Assembly: GCF_036327755.1 (NCBI RefSeq)
Contig: NZ_CP109596.1
Location: 992,001 to 1,056,000, forward strand
Length of the DNA stretch: 64,000 bases
Reading direction: 5' to 3'
Source of the DNA: Nocardia sp. NBC_01503
GTDB lineage: Bacteria; Actinomycetota; Actinomycetes; Mycobacteriales; Mycobacteriaceae
Position numbers and translations under genes: made by a program. This document shows positions 8,332 to 17,092 of the stretch, in pieces. Position 1 is the stretch's first letter. Every line of letters starts with the position of its first letter. Below the pieces are notes generated by a model. It did not search any database. It was not told the origin of the DNA and saw nothing but the letters and a program-made list of their open reading frames with translations.

Positions 8332-9330
8332 GTGGCCAGGAATCTCACGCAGCTCGAGTTGCTGATCGAGTTGGAGCCGATTGCCGAAGCGAATGTGAAT
8401 AGGCATCTATCCATGGCCAAGGATTGGCATCCGCACGACTATGTGCCGTGGGATGCCGGTCGCAACTTCGCAGCAATGGGTGGCGCGGATTGGGATCCGG
8501 AACAGTCTCAACTCAGCGAGGTCGCCAAGGCGGCCATGATCACCAATCTTCTCACCGAGGACAATTTGCCCAGCTATCACCGGGAAATCTCGGAGAACTT
8601 CTCCCAGGACGGTCCGTGGGGCACCTGGGTCGGGCGCTGGACGGCCGAGGAGAACCGGCACGGGATCGTACTGCGGGACTACCTGGTGGTGACCCGCGGC
8701 GTCGATCCGGTGGCGCTGGAGCAGGCCCGGATGATCCATATGACCAACGGATACAACGCGACACAGATCGCGCGGAAGCGGATCGGCACCAATGCCATTC
8801 CGGCATCCTCCGGATTTATGGTTTCTGTCGCTTATGTGACATTTCAGGAATTGGCGACTCGCGTTTCTCATCGCAATACCGGCAAAGTGTGCAATGACCC
8901 CATAGCGGACAAAATGCTGCAGCGGATTGCCGCCGACGAGAATCTGCACATGATCTTCTACCGGAATCTGTGTGCCGCGGCCCTGGATCTGGCGCCGGAT
9001 CAGGCCATGGAGGCGATCACGCATATGATCCGCGAATTCCAGATGCCCGGAGCCGGAATGCCGAACTTCCGGCGCAACGGGGTCATCATGGCCAAGCACG
9101 GCATCTACGACCTCCGCCAACACCTGGAGGAGGTGATCATGCCCGTACTGAAGAAGTGGAATATCTTCGAGCGCAACGACTTCGGGGCCCGCGGCGATCA
9201 ACTCCGCAATGAACTCGGCGACTTCCTGGAGAAGCTCCGCAAGGATGTGCTCAAGTTCGAGGAGCAGCGCGATCGCTCATTGGCTCGCGAGGCCGCACGG
9301 GCGGAGCAGCAGGCCCTGCTGGTGGGCTAG
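8332..9330 (+). CDS. Acyl-ACP desaturase, DesA family (di-iron)
   Basis: A 332-residue soluble stearoyl-ACP-type desaturase, which introduces a double bond in an ACP-bound acyl chain using a di-iron centre, ferredoxin and oxygen. Iron ligands can be placed at Glu76, Glu107 with His110 (EENRH), Glu173, and Glu203 with His206 (DENLH), the two ExxH pairs typical of the family. M. tuberculosis DesA1 and DesA2 act in mycolate precursor synthesis. The GTG at 8332 was chosen because GAGGGAGG lies 8-10 bp upstream and homologues begin at this point; the frame is open back to 8122 without similarity. It is divergent from the ketosynthase and acyl-AMP ligase genes, and the three may serve one lipid. 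Confidence 0.92.
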   Translation: MARNLTQLELLIELEPIAEANVNRHLSMAKDWHPHDYVPWDAGRNFAAMGGADWDPEQSQLSEVAKAAMITNLLTEDNLPSYHREISENFSQDGPWGTWVGRWTAEENRHGIVLRDYLVVTRGVDPVALEQARMIHMTNGYNATQIARKRIGTNAIPASSGFMVSVAYVTFQELATRVSHRNTGKVCNDPIADKMLQRIAADENLHMIFYRNLCAAALDLAPDQAMEAITHMIREFQMPGAGMPNFRRNGVIMAKHGIYDLRQHLEEVIMPVLKKWNIFERNDFGARGDQLRNELGDFLEKLRKDVLKFEEQRDRSLAREAARAEQQALLVG

Positions 9331-9343
9331 GTAGCGGATTCCG

Positions 9344-9379
9344 GCGCTGCATCGGATCACCCTCCGGTGCAGCGCTTTT
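9344..9379 (+). terminator. Rho-independent terminator of the desaturase gene
   Basis: A 13-bp stem with one G-T pair (arms 9344-9356 and 9363-9375, beginning GCGCTGCA), a 6-base loop and TTTT at 9376-9379. It faces the convergent DUF72 gene, whose stop is 8 bp further. Confidence 0.85.
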
Positions 9380-9387
9380 CGTCTCCG

Positions 9388-10230
9388 TCAGAACAGTGTC
9401 ATCGGATCGGTCGGGATCGGATCCGGCAGCGGCCGCACATTCGGCAGGCGCGCACGCACTTCGGCATGGAAGCGGCGGGACAGGGTGCGCGAGGAGGCAT
9501 TGTCCGGGGTGTGGATGAAGATCGTGGGCGAGCGGCCTTCACGCAGCCACGCCACGGTTTGATCCACCCAGGGCTGCCAGCCCGCGACAGTCGCCTCCGC
9601 ATCGTCCCGGCCGTGATAGCGGACGATGGGGAATTCGGTGAGCGCCTTGGTGCGACGGCGTAGGCGCGGCTTCTTGGATTGCGCTTCGCGTTCGGCGGCG
9701 GAGATGGGTTGGGCGGCGAAGAGCGTGCCGGTGTCGAAGGGGATCCACTCCGCACCCGCCGCCTCCAGAATGGACTCCAATTGGGCTATGGCCCTGGGAT
9801 TTTCGAAGAAGGCCGGATGCCGGACCTCGACGGCGGCGCGGTAGTGCGGCGGGAGGCCCTCCAGCAGATTGGACAGCGCCGCCAGATCGGTGAACGAGCC
9901 CGGCAGCTGAATCCACAGGGCGTGCAGGCGGCGGCCAAGCGGTTCCACGGCGTCCAGGAAGGCGTTCATATCGTTGTCGATACCGGTCAACCGCCGCTCA
10001 TGAGTGACGGTGCGCGGCAACTTGATCACGAAGCGGAAGTCGGGATCGGTTTGGCGGGCCCAGGATTCGACGGTGCGGCGCTGCGGGGTGGCGTAGAACG
10101 TGGTGTTGCCCTCCACCGCATTGCACCAGGAGGCGTAGGTGCGCAGGCGTTCCGCGGGCGGAAGTGGGCGTTCCTGCCAGTCCGGATGTGTCCACATTGC
10201 GCACCCCACGTACAACCGCATAACTGCCAC
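9388..10230 (-). CDS. DUF72 family TIM-barrel protein
   Basis: A 280-residue DUF72 protein (YecE-like), a TIM-barrel family of unknown function widespread in bacteria. The N-terminus LYVGCAMWTHPDWQERPLP and the motifs NTTFYATP, FVIKLPRTVTHERRL and AAVEVRHPAFF are family landmarks; a late RYHGRDD matches the family's conserved RxHGR block. It begins two bases after the stop of the upstream glycerol kinase gene, so the two are probably co-transcribed. The start may be GTG 10230 or the in-frame ATG 10221; the conserved region follows either. Confidence 0.85.
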   Translation of the reverse strand: MAVMRLYVGCAMWTHPDWQERPLPPAERLRTYASWCNAVEGNTTFYATPQRRTVESWARQTDPDFRFVIKLPRTVTHERRLTGIDNDMNAFLDAVEPLGRRLHALWIQLPGSFTDLAALSNLLEGLPPHYRAAVEVRHPAFFENPRAIAQLESILEAAGAEWIPFDTGTLFAAQPISAAEREAQSKKPRLRRRTKALTEFPIVRYHGRDDAEATVAGWQPWVDQTVAWLREGRSPTIFIHTPDNASSRTLSRRFHAEVRARLPNVRPLPDPIPTDPMTLF

Positions 10231-10231
10231 G

Positions 10232-11746
10232 TTAGGTCAAGGGCTTCTTGGGCCGCAGCCAACCGAAGGTAAGCTCCACCGCGCGCTGCCAGTTGTCGTA
10301 CTCCTCGGCGCGCAGGGCCGGATCCATGCGCGGCACCCACTGCGCCGCCACCCGCCAGTTATGCCGCAGCCCTTCGAGATCCGGCCAATAACCGACCGCC
10401 AGACCCGCCGCATAGGCCGCGCCGAGCGAGACCGTCTCCGAGACGATGGGGCGCATGACCGGTATGTCGAGCACATCGGCGACAATCTGCATGAGCAGGT
10501 TGTCCGAGGTCATACCACCGGCCACCCGCAGCGAATCGGCGCGCAGACCGGCATCGGCGTTCATGGCCTCGACCACATCGCGGGTCTGCCAGGCGGTGGC
10601 CTCCAGGACGGCTCGGGCTATGTGCCCCTTGGTGATATACGACGTGAGGCCGATGAGCAGGCCTCGCGCGTCACTACGCCAATGCGGGGCGTAAAGGCCC
10701 GAGAACGCGGGCACCAGATAGCAGCCGCCATTGTCTTCGACTGTGCCCGCGAGGGTTTCGATCTCCGGGGCGCTGGCGATGAGCCCGATATTGTCGCGCA
10801 GCCACTGCACCAGTGAGCCGGTCACCGCGATCGGCCCCTCGAGGGCGTACACCGGGTCCGGGCCGATCTGATAGCCGATGGTGGTGAGCAGGCCGTGCTG
10901 CGAGCGCACCAGTTCACGGCCGGTGTTCATGAGCAGGAATCCGCCTGTGCCATAGGTGCATTCGGTCTCACCGGGCGCGAAACAGGTCTGACCGAACAGG
11001 GCGGCGTGCTGATCGCCGAGCGCGGCGGCGATACGCACCCCGGGAACCACGCGCCGGGCCACACCGAAATCACCGGTGGAGGGTTCGATGCGCGGCAGCA
11101 TCGCCTTCGGTATGCCGAAGAAGCTGAGCAGCTCGTCATCCCACGCCAGCGTGGCCAGATTCATGAGCAGGGTGCGCCCGGCATTGGTCACATCGGTGAC
11201 GTGCGCACCGTGATCCGCGCCGCCGGTGAGATTCCAGATGAGCCAGGTCTCCATGGTCCCGAACAGCACCTCACCGCGTTCGGCGCGCTCGGCCAGACCC
11301 GGCACGGTATCGAGCATCCAGCGCAGTCGCGGAGCCGCGAAATAGGTGGCCAGCGGCAGTCCGCAGAGTTCCCGAATCCGTTCCGCCCCGGGCATTTCCC
11401 GCAGCCGCGCCACCAATTCCTCGGAGCGCACGTCCTGCCAGACGATGGCCCGCCCGATCGGCGTACCGGTATTGCGATCCCACACCACCGTGGTCTCACG
11501 CTGATTGGCGATCCCGATGGCGGCCACCTGGTCGGCGGTGATCCCCGAATCCCGCAGCGCCGCGGGCACAATCCGCTCCACGGTGCGCCAGATCTCCAGC
11601 GCGTCCTGCTCCACCCACCCGGGTCGCGGATAGTGCTGCCGGTGTTCCCGCTGCGCCACACCCGCCAACCTGGCGCGCTGATCGAACAGAATGCACCGAG
11701 TCGAAGTGGTGCCCTGATCAATCGCCAGCACGTAGCGCTGCGTCAT
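10232..11746 (-). CDS. glpK: Glycerol kinase, second paralogue
   Basis: A 504-residue FGGY-family kinase that phosphorylates glycerol to sn-glycerol 3-phosphate with ATP. Signature stretches include [15 protein letters not shown] at the N-terminus, NQRETTVVWD, IVWQDVRS, ALGDQHAALFG, the phosphate-binding YGTGGFLLMNTG and RVAGGMTSDNLLMQ. It is complete and lacks obvious damage. A second glycerol kinase is encoded at 12732-14255, beyond an IclR-type regulator that lies just upstream of this gene on the same strand. The order IclR, this kinase, DUF72 suggests one minus-strand transcript, possibly interrupted in the 70-bp gap that holds repeat fragments. Sequence differences in the flanking loops leave room for a different polyol substrate. 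Confidence 0.9.
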   Translation of the reverse strand: MTQRYVLAIDQGTTSTRCILFDQRARLAGVAQREHRQHYPRPGWVEQDALEIWRTVERIVPAALRDSGITADQVAAIGIANQRETTVVWDRNTGTPIGRAIVWQDVRSEELVARLREMPGAERIRELCGLPLATYFAAPRLRWMLDTVPGLAERAERGEVLFGTMETWLIWNLTGGADHGAHVTDVTNAGRTLLMNLATLAWDDELLSFFGIPKAMLPRIEPSTGDFGVARRVVPGVRIAAALGDQHAALFGQTCFAPGETECTYGTGGFLLMNTGRELVRSQHGLLTTIGYQIGPDPVYALEGPIAVTGSLVQWLRDNIGLIASAPEIETLAGTVEDNGGCYLVPAFSGLYAPHWRSDARGLLIGLTSYITKGHIARAVLEATAWQTRDVVEAMNADAGLRADSLRVAGGMTSDNLLMQIVADVLDIPVMRPIVSETVSLGAAYAAGLAVGYWPDLEGLRHNWRVAAQWVPRMDPALRAEEYDNWQRAVELTFGWLRPKKPLT

Positions 11747-11755
11747 AGGTGACTT

Positions 11756-11803
11756 CGCCCTTCGTCATCCCGGCATGGCCGCCCTTCGTCATCCCGGGGT
11801 GGG
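11756..11803. repeat. Tandem fragments of the palindromic repeat
   Basis: An 18-bp sequence ending in GTCATCCCGG occurs at 11756-11773 and again at 11780-11797, a 24-bp period. Its core equals the outer end of the dispersed palindrome, so this is probably a degenerate insertion between the IclR gene and the second glycerol kinase. Confidence 0.6.
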
Positions 11804-11816
11804 ATCGCACCGCGCC

Positions 11817-12581
11817 TCATTGTGCACCGCCCAGGTCGCGTGAAACAGCTTGGGCGGCATCGCGCACTTGGGCGATGAGTGCCGGGCGGAAGTGGAGTTG
11901 GCCGTCGCAGAGATGGTCGACGGGGCCGGTGATGCCGATCGCGCCGACGACCAGGCCGCCGCGCGCTCGGATGGGGGCGGCTATTCCGGCCTCGGTGGCG
12001 CGGTACTCCCCTATCTCGCCCGCCCAGCCGGTGCGGCGCACCTCGGCCAGGGCGCGCCCCAGGGCGGGGCGGTCGACGATGGTGCGGTGGGTGAGGGCGG
12101 GGAGGTCGCCGTCCCGCACGGTCGCCGCCAGCTCGGTGTCGTAGGCCAGCAGCACTTTTCCGAGGGCGGTCGCATAGGGCGGGAGGATTTCGCCGACCTC
12201 GAGGGCCTGGGTGGTGTTGTCGGGGCGGAAGACGTGGTGCACCACCTCGACCGTATTGCGCACCGGGGCGGCGATGCGGACCGATTCGCCGCTGCGCGCC
12301 GCCAGCGTATCGGCGCGATTGATCGCTCGGGAGCGCAGTTCGTTGGCGTCCAGGCGGCCGGAGCCCAACTCGCCCAGTGCGGAACCCAATTGATATTTAC
12401 CGCTCACCGGGTCCTGCTCCACGAATCCCACACCCTGCAGGGTCTTGAGAATCCCGTGCGCGGTGGGCTTGGCCAGGCCCAGCGCCGCCGCGATCTCGCC
12501 GACGCCCATGCGCCCGGATCCACGCGCGAGCAGGCGCAACATGGCCGCTGCGCGCTCGATCGACTGAATCGGGCCGGGCAT
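11817..12581 (-). CDS. IclR family regulator of glycerol genes (GylR-like)
   Basis: A 254-residue transcription factor with an N-terminal winged helix (residues 5-65, [20 protein letters not shown] being the recognition region) and a C-terminal GAF-like effector domain containing the [14 protein letters not shown] segment typical of IclR proteins. Divergent from glpK and followed by a second glycerol kinase, it most resembles GylR of Streptomyces, which represses the glycerol operon and responds to glycerol or glycerol 3-phosphate. A perfect inverted repeat lies 20 bp upstream of its start, in the shared control region. The role in glycerol control is inferred from location. Confidence 0.85.
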   Translation of the reverse strand: MPGPIQSIERAAAMLRLLARGSGRMGVGEIAAALGLAKPTAHGILKTLQGVGFVEQDPVSGKYQLGSALGELGSGRLDANELRSRAINRADTLAARSGESVRIAAPVRNTVEVVHHVFRPDNTTQALEVGEILPPYATALGKVLLAYDTELAATVRDGDLPALTHRTIVDRPALGRALAEVRRTGWAGEIGEYRATEAGIAAPIRARGGLVVGAIGITGPVDHLCDGQLHFRPALIAQVRDAAQAVSRDLGGAQ

Positions 12582-12601
12582 GTCGGTAACCTATCAGCAA
12601 A

Positions 12602-12622
12602 CCGTTCGGCATTGTCGAACGG
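12602..12622. promoter_or_regulatory. Inverted repeat, candidate IclR operator
   Basis: CCGTTCG at 12602-12608 and CGAACGG at 12616-12622 form a perfect 7-bp inverted repeat with a 7-bp spacer in the 150-bp region between the IclR gene and glpK. Its place next to the regulator start suggests autoregulation and control of glpK. Confidence 0.6.
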
Positions 12623-12731
12623 CGACCCTGTCCGCGAGACCCTCCACTTCGTAACGTTGACCTCGGGCCCGGCCGCGACCGTGCTCAACAGGGCAAACGG
12701 ACTCAATGACGAGTATCCGGAAAGGACCGCG

Positions 12732-14255
12732 ATGACGCAGTACGTCGGAGCCATCGATCAAGGCACGACCTCCACGCGATTCATGGTGTTCGATCACGGC
12801 GGCAATGTGGTTGCCCGCCATCAACTCGAGCATGAGCAGATAATGCCGCAGGCCGGCTGGGTGGAGCACAATCCGGACGAGATCTGGGAGCGCACCCGCA
12901 CCGTCATCAAGAGCGCCCTCGCGGGAGCCGACCTCACGGCGAGCGATCTGACCGCCGTCGGCGTCACCAATCAGCGCGAGACCACCATTGTGTGGAACCG
13001 CCGCACCGGACGCCCGTACTACAACGCCATCGTCTGGCAGGACACCCGCACCGACCGGATCATCTCGGATGTGAACAAGGCCGGGCACGGCGATCTCATC
13101 CGCCGCAAGGCCGGACTACCGCCCGCCCCGTACTTCTCCGGCGGCAAACTGAAGTGGATTCTGGAGAACGTCCCGGGCGTGCGCGCGGACGCCGAGAAGG
13201 GTGATGCCCTCTTCGGCACCCCCGACTCCTGGCTGATCTGGAATCTCACCGGCGGCGCGCGCGGCGGGGTGCACATCACCGATCCCACCAATGCCTCCCG
13301 CACCATGCTCATGGACCTCGAAACCCTGGACTGGGACGAGGAACTGTTGCGGGTCTTCGGGATTCCGCGCGCCATGCTGCCTGCCATCGCGCCGTCCTCG
13401 AATCCGGCGGGCTTCGGCACCACCAATCCGGACGGGCCGTTCAAGGGCTCGGTCACCATCGCGGGCGTCCTCGGCGATCAGCAGGCCGCCACCGTCGGAC
13501 AGGTGTGCTTCCGCCCCGGTGAGGCCAAGAACACTTACGGCACAGGGAATTTCCTGATGCTGAATACCGGTACCGATATTGTGCACTCCGAGCACGGGCT
13601 GCTGACCACCGTCGCCTACCAATTCGGCGACGAGAAACCGGTGTACGCGCTCGAAGGTTCGATCGCGGTCACCGGATCGGCCGTGCAATGGCTGCGCGAT
13701 CAACTCGGAATCATCTCCGGCGCTTCACAAATGGAGACCTTGGCCAGGCAGGTCAAGGACACCGGCGGCGTGTATTTCGTACCCGCGTTCTCCGGTCTCT
13801 TCGCACCGTACTGGCGGCCCGACGCGCGCGGTGCGATCGTCGGCCTGTCCAGATACAGCAACAATGCCCACTTGGCCAGGGCCACACTGGAATCCATCTG
13901 CTACCAGACCCGCGATGTGGTCGAGGCCATGCAGCGCGACTCCGGGGTGCGGTTGGCCACCCTGCGGGTGGACGGCGGCGTCACCGCCAATGAACTCGCC
14001 ATGCAGATCCAGGCCGACTTCCTCGGTGTACCGGTGTCACGACCGATGGTGCCCGAGACCACCGCGCTCGGGGCCGCGTACGCCGCGGGCCTGGCTGTCG
14101 GATTCTGGAACAACACAGACGAACTCGTCGCCAACTGGCACGAGGACAAACGCTGGCCGCCGACCTGGAGCGAGGAGCAGCGCGAGCGCGGGTACGCCCG
14201 CTGGCTCAAAGCGGTGTCACGAACCCTCGACTGGGTCGATATCGACGACGACTGA
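12732..14255 (+). CDS. glpK: Glycerol kinase
   Basis: A 507-residue glycerol kinase of the FGGY family, first enzyme of glycerol use. It shows [63 protein letters not shown] and [14 protein letters not shown], all in the usual order. The ATG at 12732 follows AAAGGA by 5 bp and starts at the conserved MTQYVGAID; the frame is open far upstream but that part is only the shadow of the IclR gene. glpD follows 48 bp downstream, so glpK-glpD form a plus-strand operon converting glycerol to dihydroxyacetone phosphate. Confidence 0.95.
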   Translation: MTQYVGAIDQGTTSTRFMVFDHGGNVVARHQLEHEQIMPQAGWVEHNPDEIWERTRTVIKSALAGADLTASDLTAVGVTNQRETTIVWNRRTGRPYYNAIVWQDTRTDRIISDVNKAGHGDLIRRKAGLPPAPYFSGGKLKWILENVPGVRADAEKGDALFGTPDSWLIWNLTGGARGGVHITDPTNASRTMLMDLETLDWDEELLRVFGIPRAMLPAIAPSSNPAGFGTTNPDGPFKGSVTIAGVLGDQQAATVGQVCFRPGEAKNTYGTGNFLMLNTGTDIVHSEHGLLTTVAYQFGDEKPVYALEGSIAVTGSAVQWLRDQLGIISGASQMETLARQVKDTGGVYFVPAFSGLFAPYWRPDARGAIVGLSRYSNNAHLARATLESICYQTRDVVEAMQRDSGVRLATLRVDGGVTANELAMQIQADFLGVPVSRPMVPETTALGAAYAAGLAVGFWNNTDELVANWHEDKRWPPTWSEEQRERGYARWLKAVSRTLDWVDIDDD

Positions 14256-14303
14256 TCGAGCTGCCGCCCAATGACTGAAAACACCGATTACAAGGAGTAT
14301 TTC

Positions 14304-15983
14304 GTGTCCGCACAACTGGATCCCGCCTACCGCACCCGGGCCATCGATGCGCTCGGCGACACCGAGATCGACGTCCTCGTCATCGGTGGCGGTGTGACCG
14401 GCGCGGGTGCGGCCCTGGACGCCGCATCGCGTGGCCTGTCCGTCACCCTGGTCGAGGCCCGCGACTTCGCCGCGGGCACCTCGAGTCGGTCGTCCAAACT
14501 CATCCACGGTGGCCTGCGCTATCTGGAGCAGCTCGACTTCGCGCTGGTGCGTGAGGCTTTGAAGGAGCGCGGCCTGCTGCTGAACAAGCTGGCGCCGCAT
14601 CTGGTGCACCCGGTGCCGTTCCTGTTCCCGCTGCAGCATCGGGTGTGGGAGCGCGCGTACATCGGCGCGGGCGTGGCGCTGTACGACACGCTCGGCGGAG
14701 CGCGCGCGGTGCCCATGCACCGGCACCTGACCCGTACCGGCGCACTGGAATTGGCGCCGGCGCTCAAGGACGATGCCATGACCGGTGCGATCAAGTACTA
14801 CGACGCGCAGGTGGACGATGCCCGGCACACCATGACCCTGGCGCGCACCGCCGCTCGGCACGGCGCGACCGTCCTGACCCGGACCAAGGTCACCGGGCTG
14901 CTGCGCGATGGCGAGCAGGTTGTCGGCGCGAAGGTGATGGACCTGGAAACCGGTCTGGAGCATACGATTCGAGCCCGCACGGTGATCAGCGCGACCGGCG
15001 TGTGGACCGACGACATGATCAAGATGACCGGTGTGGAGTTCCCCTTCCATGTGCGCATGTCCAAGGGCGTGCACATCATGGTGCCGCGCGAGCGGCTGAA
15101 TATGAACACCGGTCTGATCATGCGCACCGAGAAGTCCGTACTCTTCGTGATTCCGTGGGCCGAGCACTGGATCATCGGCACCACCGATACCGACTGGTCG
15201 CTGGACAAGAACCATCCGACCGCCAGCGCCGCCGATGTGCAGTACATCCTCGATCACATCAATTCGCTACTGCGCGAACCGCTTACGCGCGCCGATATCG
15301 TCGGCACCTACGCCGGACTGCGGCCGCTCATGACCGGCGCGTCCAAGGAGACCGCCAAGCTCTCACGCGAGCACGCGGTCGCCGAACCGGCCCCCGGCCT
15401 GTTCGTCATCGCGGGCGGTAAGTACACCACCTACCGGGTGATGGCCGCCGATGTGGTCGATGCCGCCGCCGCCCGTCTGGGCAGTGACGCACCCTCCTCG
15501 GTCACCGCGGATCTGCCGCTGCTCGGCGCGGTCGGCTACCAGGACATGCTCGATCACGTCGACGAGGTCGCGGCGCGGGCCGAACTGCCCGTGCAGACCG
15601 TCCTGCATCTGCTCGGCCGCTACGGCTCGCTCACCGATGCGCTCTTCGATCTCATCGCGGCGGTTCCCGCACTGCGCGAACCGATTCCGGGCGCGGAGGA
15701 CTACCTGGCCGCCGAGGCCGTGTACGCCGCCACCCATGAGGGCGCACTGCACCTGGACGATGTGCTGACCCGCCGCACCCGCATCTCCATCGAGGTGCCC
15801 GATCGCGGCCTGAAGGCGGCCCCGGAGATCGCGCGGCTCATCGCACCGCAGCTGGGCTGGGATGCCGAGCGCACCAATGCCGAGATCAACCAGTACTACG
15901 ACCGCGTGCACGCCGAACTCGCCGCCAACGAGGCCGATGACGACGAGGCCGCCAACGCCGCCCGTCTGCTCGCTGTCAGCTAG
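14304..15983 (+). CDS. glpD: Aerobic glycerol-3-phosphate dehydrogenase
   Basis: A 559-residue FAD enzyme of the inner membrane face that oxidises glycerol 3-phosphate to dihydroxyacetone phosphate and passes electrons to the quinone pool. The FAD-binding VIGGGVTGAGAALDAASRG is near the N-terminus, followed by SSRSSKLIHGGLRYLEQ, and later IIGTTDTDW and GGKYTTYRVMA, then a C-terminal helical domain. GTG 14304 is preferred because AAGGAG lies seven bases upstream; an in-frame ATG at 14271 would add eleven residues. It completes the glpK-glpD operon. Confidence 0.93.
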   Translation: MSAQLDPAYRTRAIDALGDTEIDVLVIGGGVTGAGAALDAASRGLSVTLVEARDFAAGTSSRSSKLIHGGLRYLEQLDFALVREALKERGLLLNKLAPHLVHPVPFLFPLQHRVWERAYIGAGVALYDTLGGARAVPMHRHLTRTGALELAPALKDDAMTGAIKYYDAQVDDARHTMTLARTAARHGATVLTRTKVTGLLRDGEQVVGAKVMDLETGLEHTIRARTVISATGVWTDDMIKMTGVEFPFHVRMSKGVHIMVPRERLNMNTGLIMRTEKSVLFVIPWAEHWIIGTTDTDWSLDKNHPTASAADVQYILDHINSLLREPLTRADIVGTYAGLRPLMTGASKETAKLSREHAVAEPAPGLFVIAGGKYTTYRVMAADVVDAAAARLGSDAPSSVTADLPLLGAVGYQDMLDHVDEVAARAELPVQTVLHLLGRYGSLTDALFDLIAAVPALREPIPGAEDYLAAEAVYAATHEGALHLDDVLTRRTRISIEVPDRGLKAAPEIARLIAPQLGWDAERTNAEINQYYDRVHAELAANEADDDEAANAARLLAVS

Positions 15984-16000
15984 GTCCGACAGTCGAAAGT

Positions 16001-16030
16001 GGGGTGTCACCTCTGGTGGGGTGACACCCC
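16001..16030. terminator. Hairpin after glpD
   Basis: A perfect 11-bp stem (16001-16011 and 16020-16030, arms GGGGTGTCACC and its complement) with an 8-base loop. There is no U run, so it may be a terminator without a tail or a control element; each arm contains TGTCAC, resembling the -35 element reported for ECF41 sigma factors, 38-65 bp before the sigma gene. Confidence 0.55.
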
Positions 16031-16068
16031 GCTTCGCGTAAGAAGCGGATATAGCCGACGATGGGGGC

Positions 16069-17013
16069 ATGTTGGTCAGTACTTCCGAAGCCGATCTGTT
16101 CGAGCGGTCCCGGGGTCGCCTGGAGGCGATCGCCTATCGACTGCTCGGATCCGCCGGTGACGCCGAGGACGCCGTGCAGGACACATATCTGCGGTGGCAT
16201 GCGGCCGATCGGACACTGATCGAAGTACCTGAGGCATGGCTGACCAAAGTGCTCACCAACCTGTGCCTGAACCAGCTCACCTCGGCTCGGGCCCGGCGCG
16301 AAACCTATGTCGGACAGTGGCTTCCGGAGCCGCTGCTGGCCGGAGATCCCATGCTCGGACCGGCCGAGACGCTGGAGCAGCGCGAAGCGGTCTCACTCGC
16401 CATGCTCACGGTGATGGAGCGACTCTCGCCGAACGAACGCGTGGTGTACGTACTTCGCGAAGCGTTCGGATATTCGCATCGCGAGATAGCCGGAATGCTC
16501 GACCTCACCGAATCGAACTGCCAGCAGATCTTCCGGCGCGCAAAACAACATGTCGGTACCGAACGCGCACGCGCCGAGGTCGATTCGGCCACCGTGCGGA
16601 AGGTTATCGAGGAGTTCCTCGCCGCGATGCTCAGCGGTGAGACCGAACCGCTCATCCGGCTGCTCACCGATGACGCGGTCGGCATCGCCGATGGCGGTGG
16701 CCGGGTTCCGGCGCGCAAGACCCCGGTGCTCGGCGCGCTCGCCATCGCGCGCTACATCCGCGACGCGTTCCGACCGACCCCGGCCAGACGGGCGTATGTC
16801 GGTGGCACCCCGGTCTTCTACGCGACCGAGGTCAATGGCGATCCAGCCGTTCTGGTCGAGGTCGACGGGCAGGTCTACGGCATTTTCAGCTTCGAGCCGA
16901 CCACCGCGGGTGTCGCGGCGATTCGCATCCAGGTCAATCCCGAGAAGCTGGCGCGGGTGGCGCGGCAGTGGCGGGCTGCAGAGGCACATCACCCGCTCCC
17001 TGGAACCTGGTGA
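16069..17013 (+). CDS. sigJ: ECF41-type RNA polymerase sigma factor (SigJ-like)
   Basis: A 314-residue ECF sigma factor: region 2 (about 8-75, with DAEDAVQDTYLRW), region 4 (about 108-165, HREIAGMLDLTESNCQQIFRRA) and a C-terminal SnoaL/NTF2-like domain (about 172-290). Two marks of the ECF41 group are present: WLPEP in the linker (84-88) and DGGG in the C-terminal domain (208-211). In ECF41 proteins the C-terminal domain modulates activity in place of an anti-sigma factor, and the target gene is usually the adjacent oxidoreductase, epimerase or carboxymuconolactone decarboxylase. Here the next gene is a flavin oxidoreductase 79 bp downstream, as expected. M. tuberculosis SigJ belongs to this group and is linked to peroxide stress. 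Confidence 0.9.
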   Translation: MLVSTSEADLFERSRGRLEAIAYRLLGSAGDAEDAVQDTYLRWHAADRTLIEVPEAWLTKVLTNLCLNQLTSARARRETYVGQWLPEPLLAGDPMLGPAETLEQREAVSLAMLTVMERLSPNERVVYVLREAFGYSHREIAGMLDLTESNCQQIFRRAKQHVGTERARAEVDSATVRKVIEEFLAAMLSGETEPLIRLLTDDAVGIADGGGRVPARKTPVLGALAIARYIRDAFRPTPARRAYVGGTPVFYATEVNGDPAVLVEVDGQVYGIFSFEPTTAGVAAIRIQVNPEKLARVARQWRAAEAHHPLPGTW

Positions 17014-17033
17014 CCCACATCACACCCTGATGC

Positions 17034-17060
17034 TGTCAGGGATCGCATGGCTGCTCGGTT
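17034..17060 (+). promoter_or_regulatory. Candidate ECF41 promoter before the flavoprotein
   Basis: TGTCA at 17034-17038 is followed 17 bp later by CGGT (17056-17059). ECF41 promoters are described as TGTCACA with a CGTC -10 about 16 bp away, so the -35 fits well and the -10 only in part. Low certainty. Confidence 0.3.
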
Positions 17061-17092
17061 CAGAAGGTGTCATCAACCAGAGGGAGCCTGCC

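Noticed and set aside
11850..12731. Long N-terminal extension of glpK on the plus strand
   Set aside because: It is the antisense shadow of the IclR gene; glycerol kinase similarity and the ribosome binding site begin at 12732.
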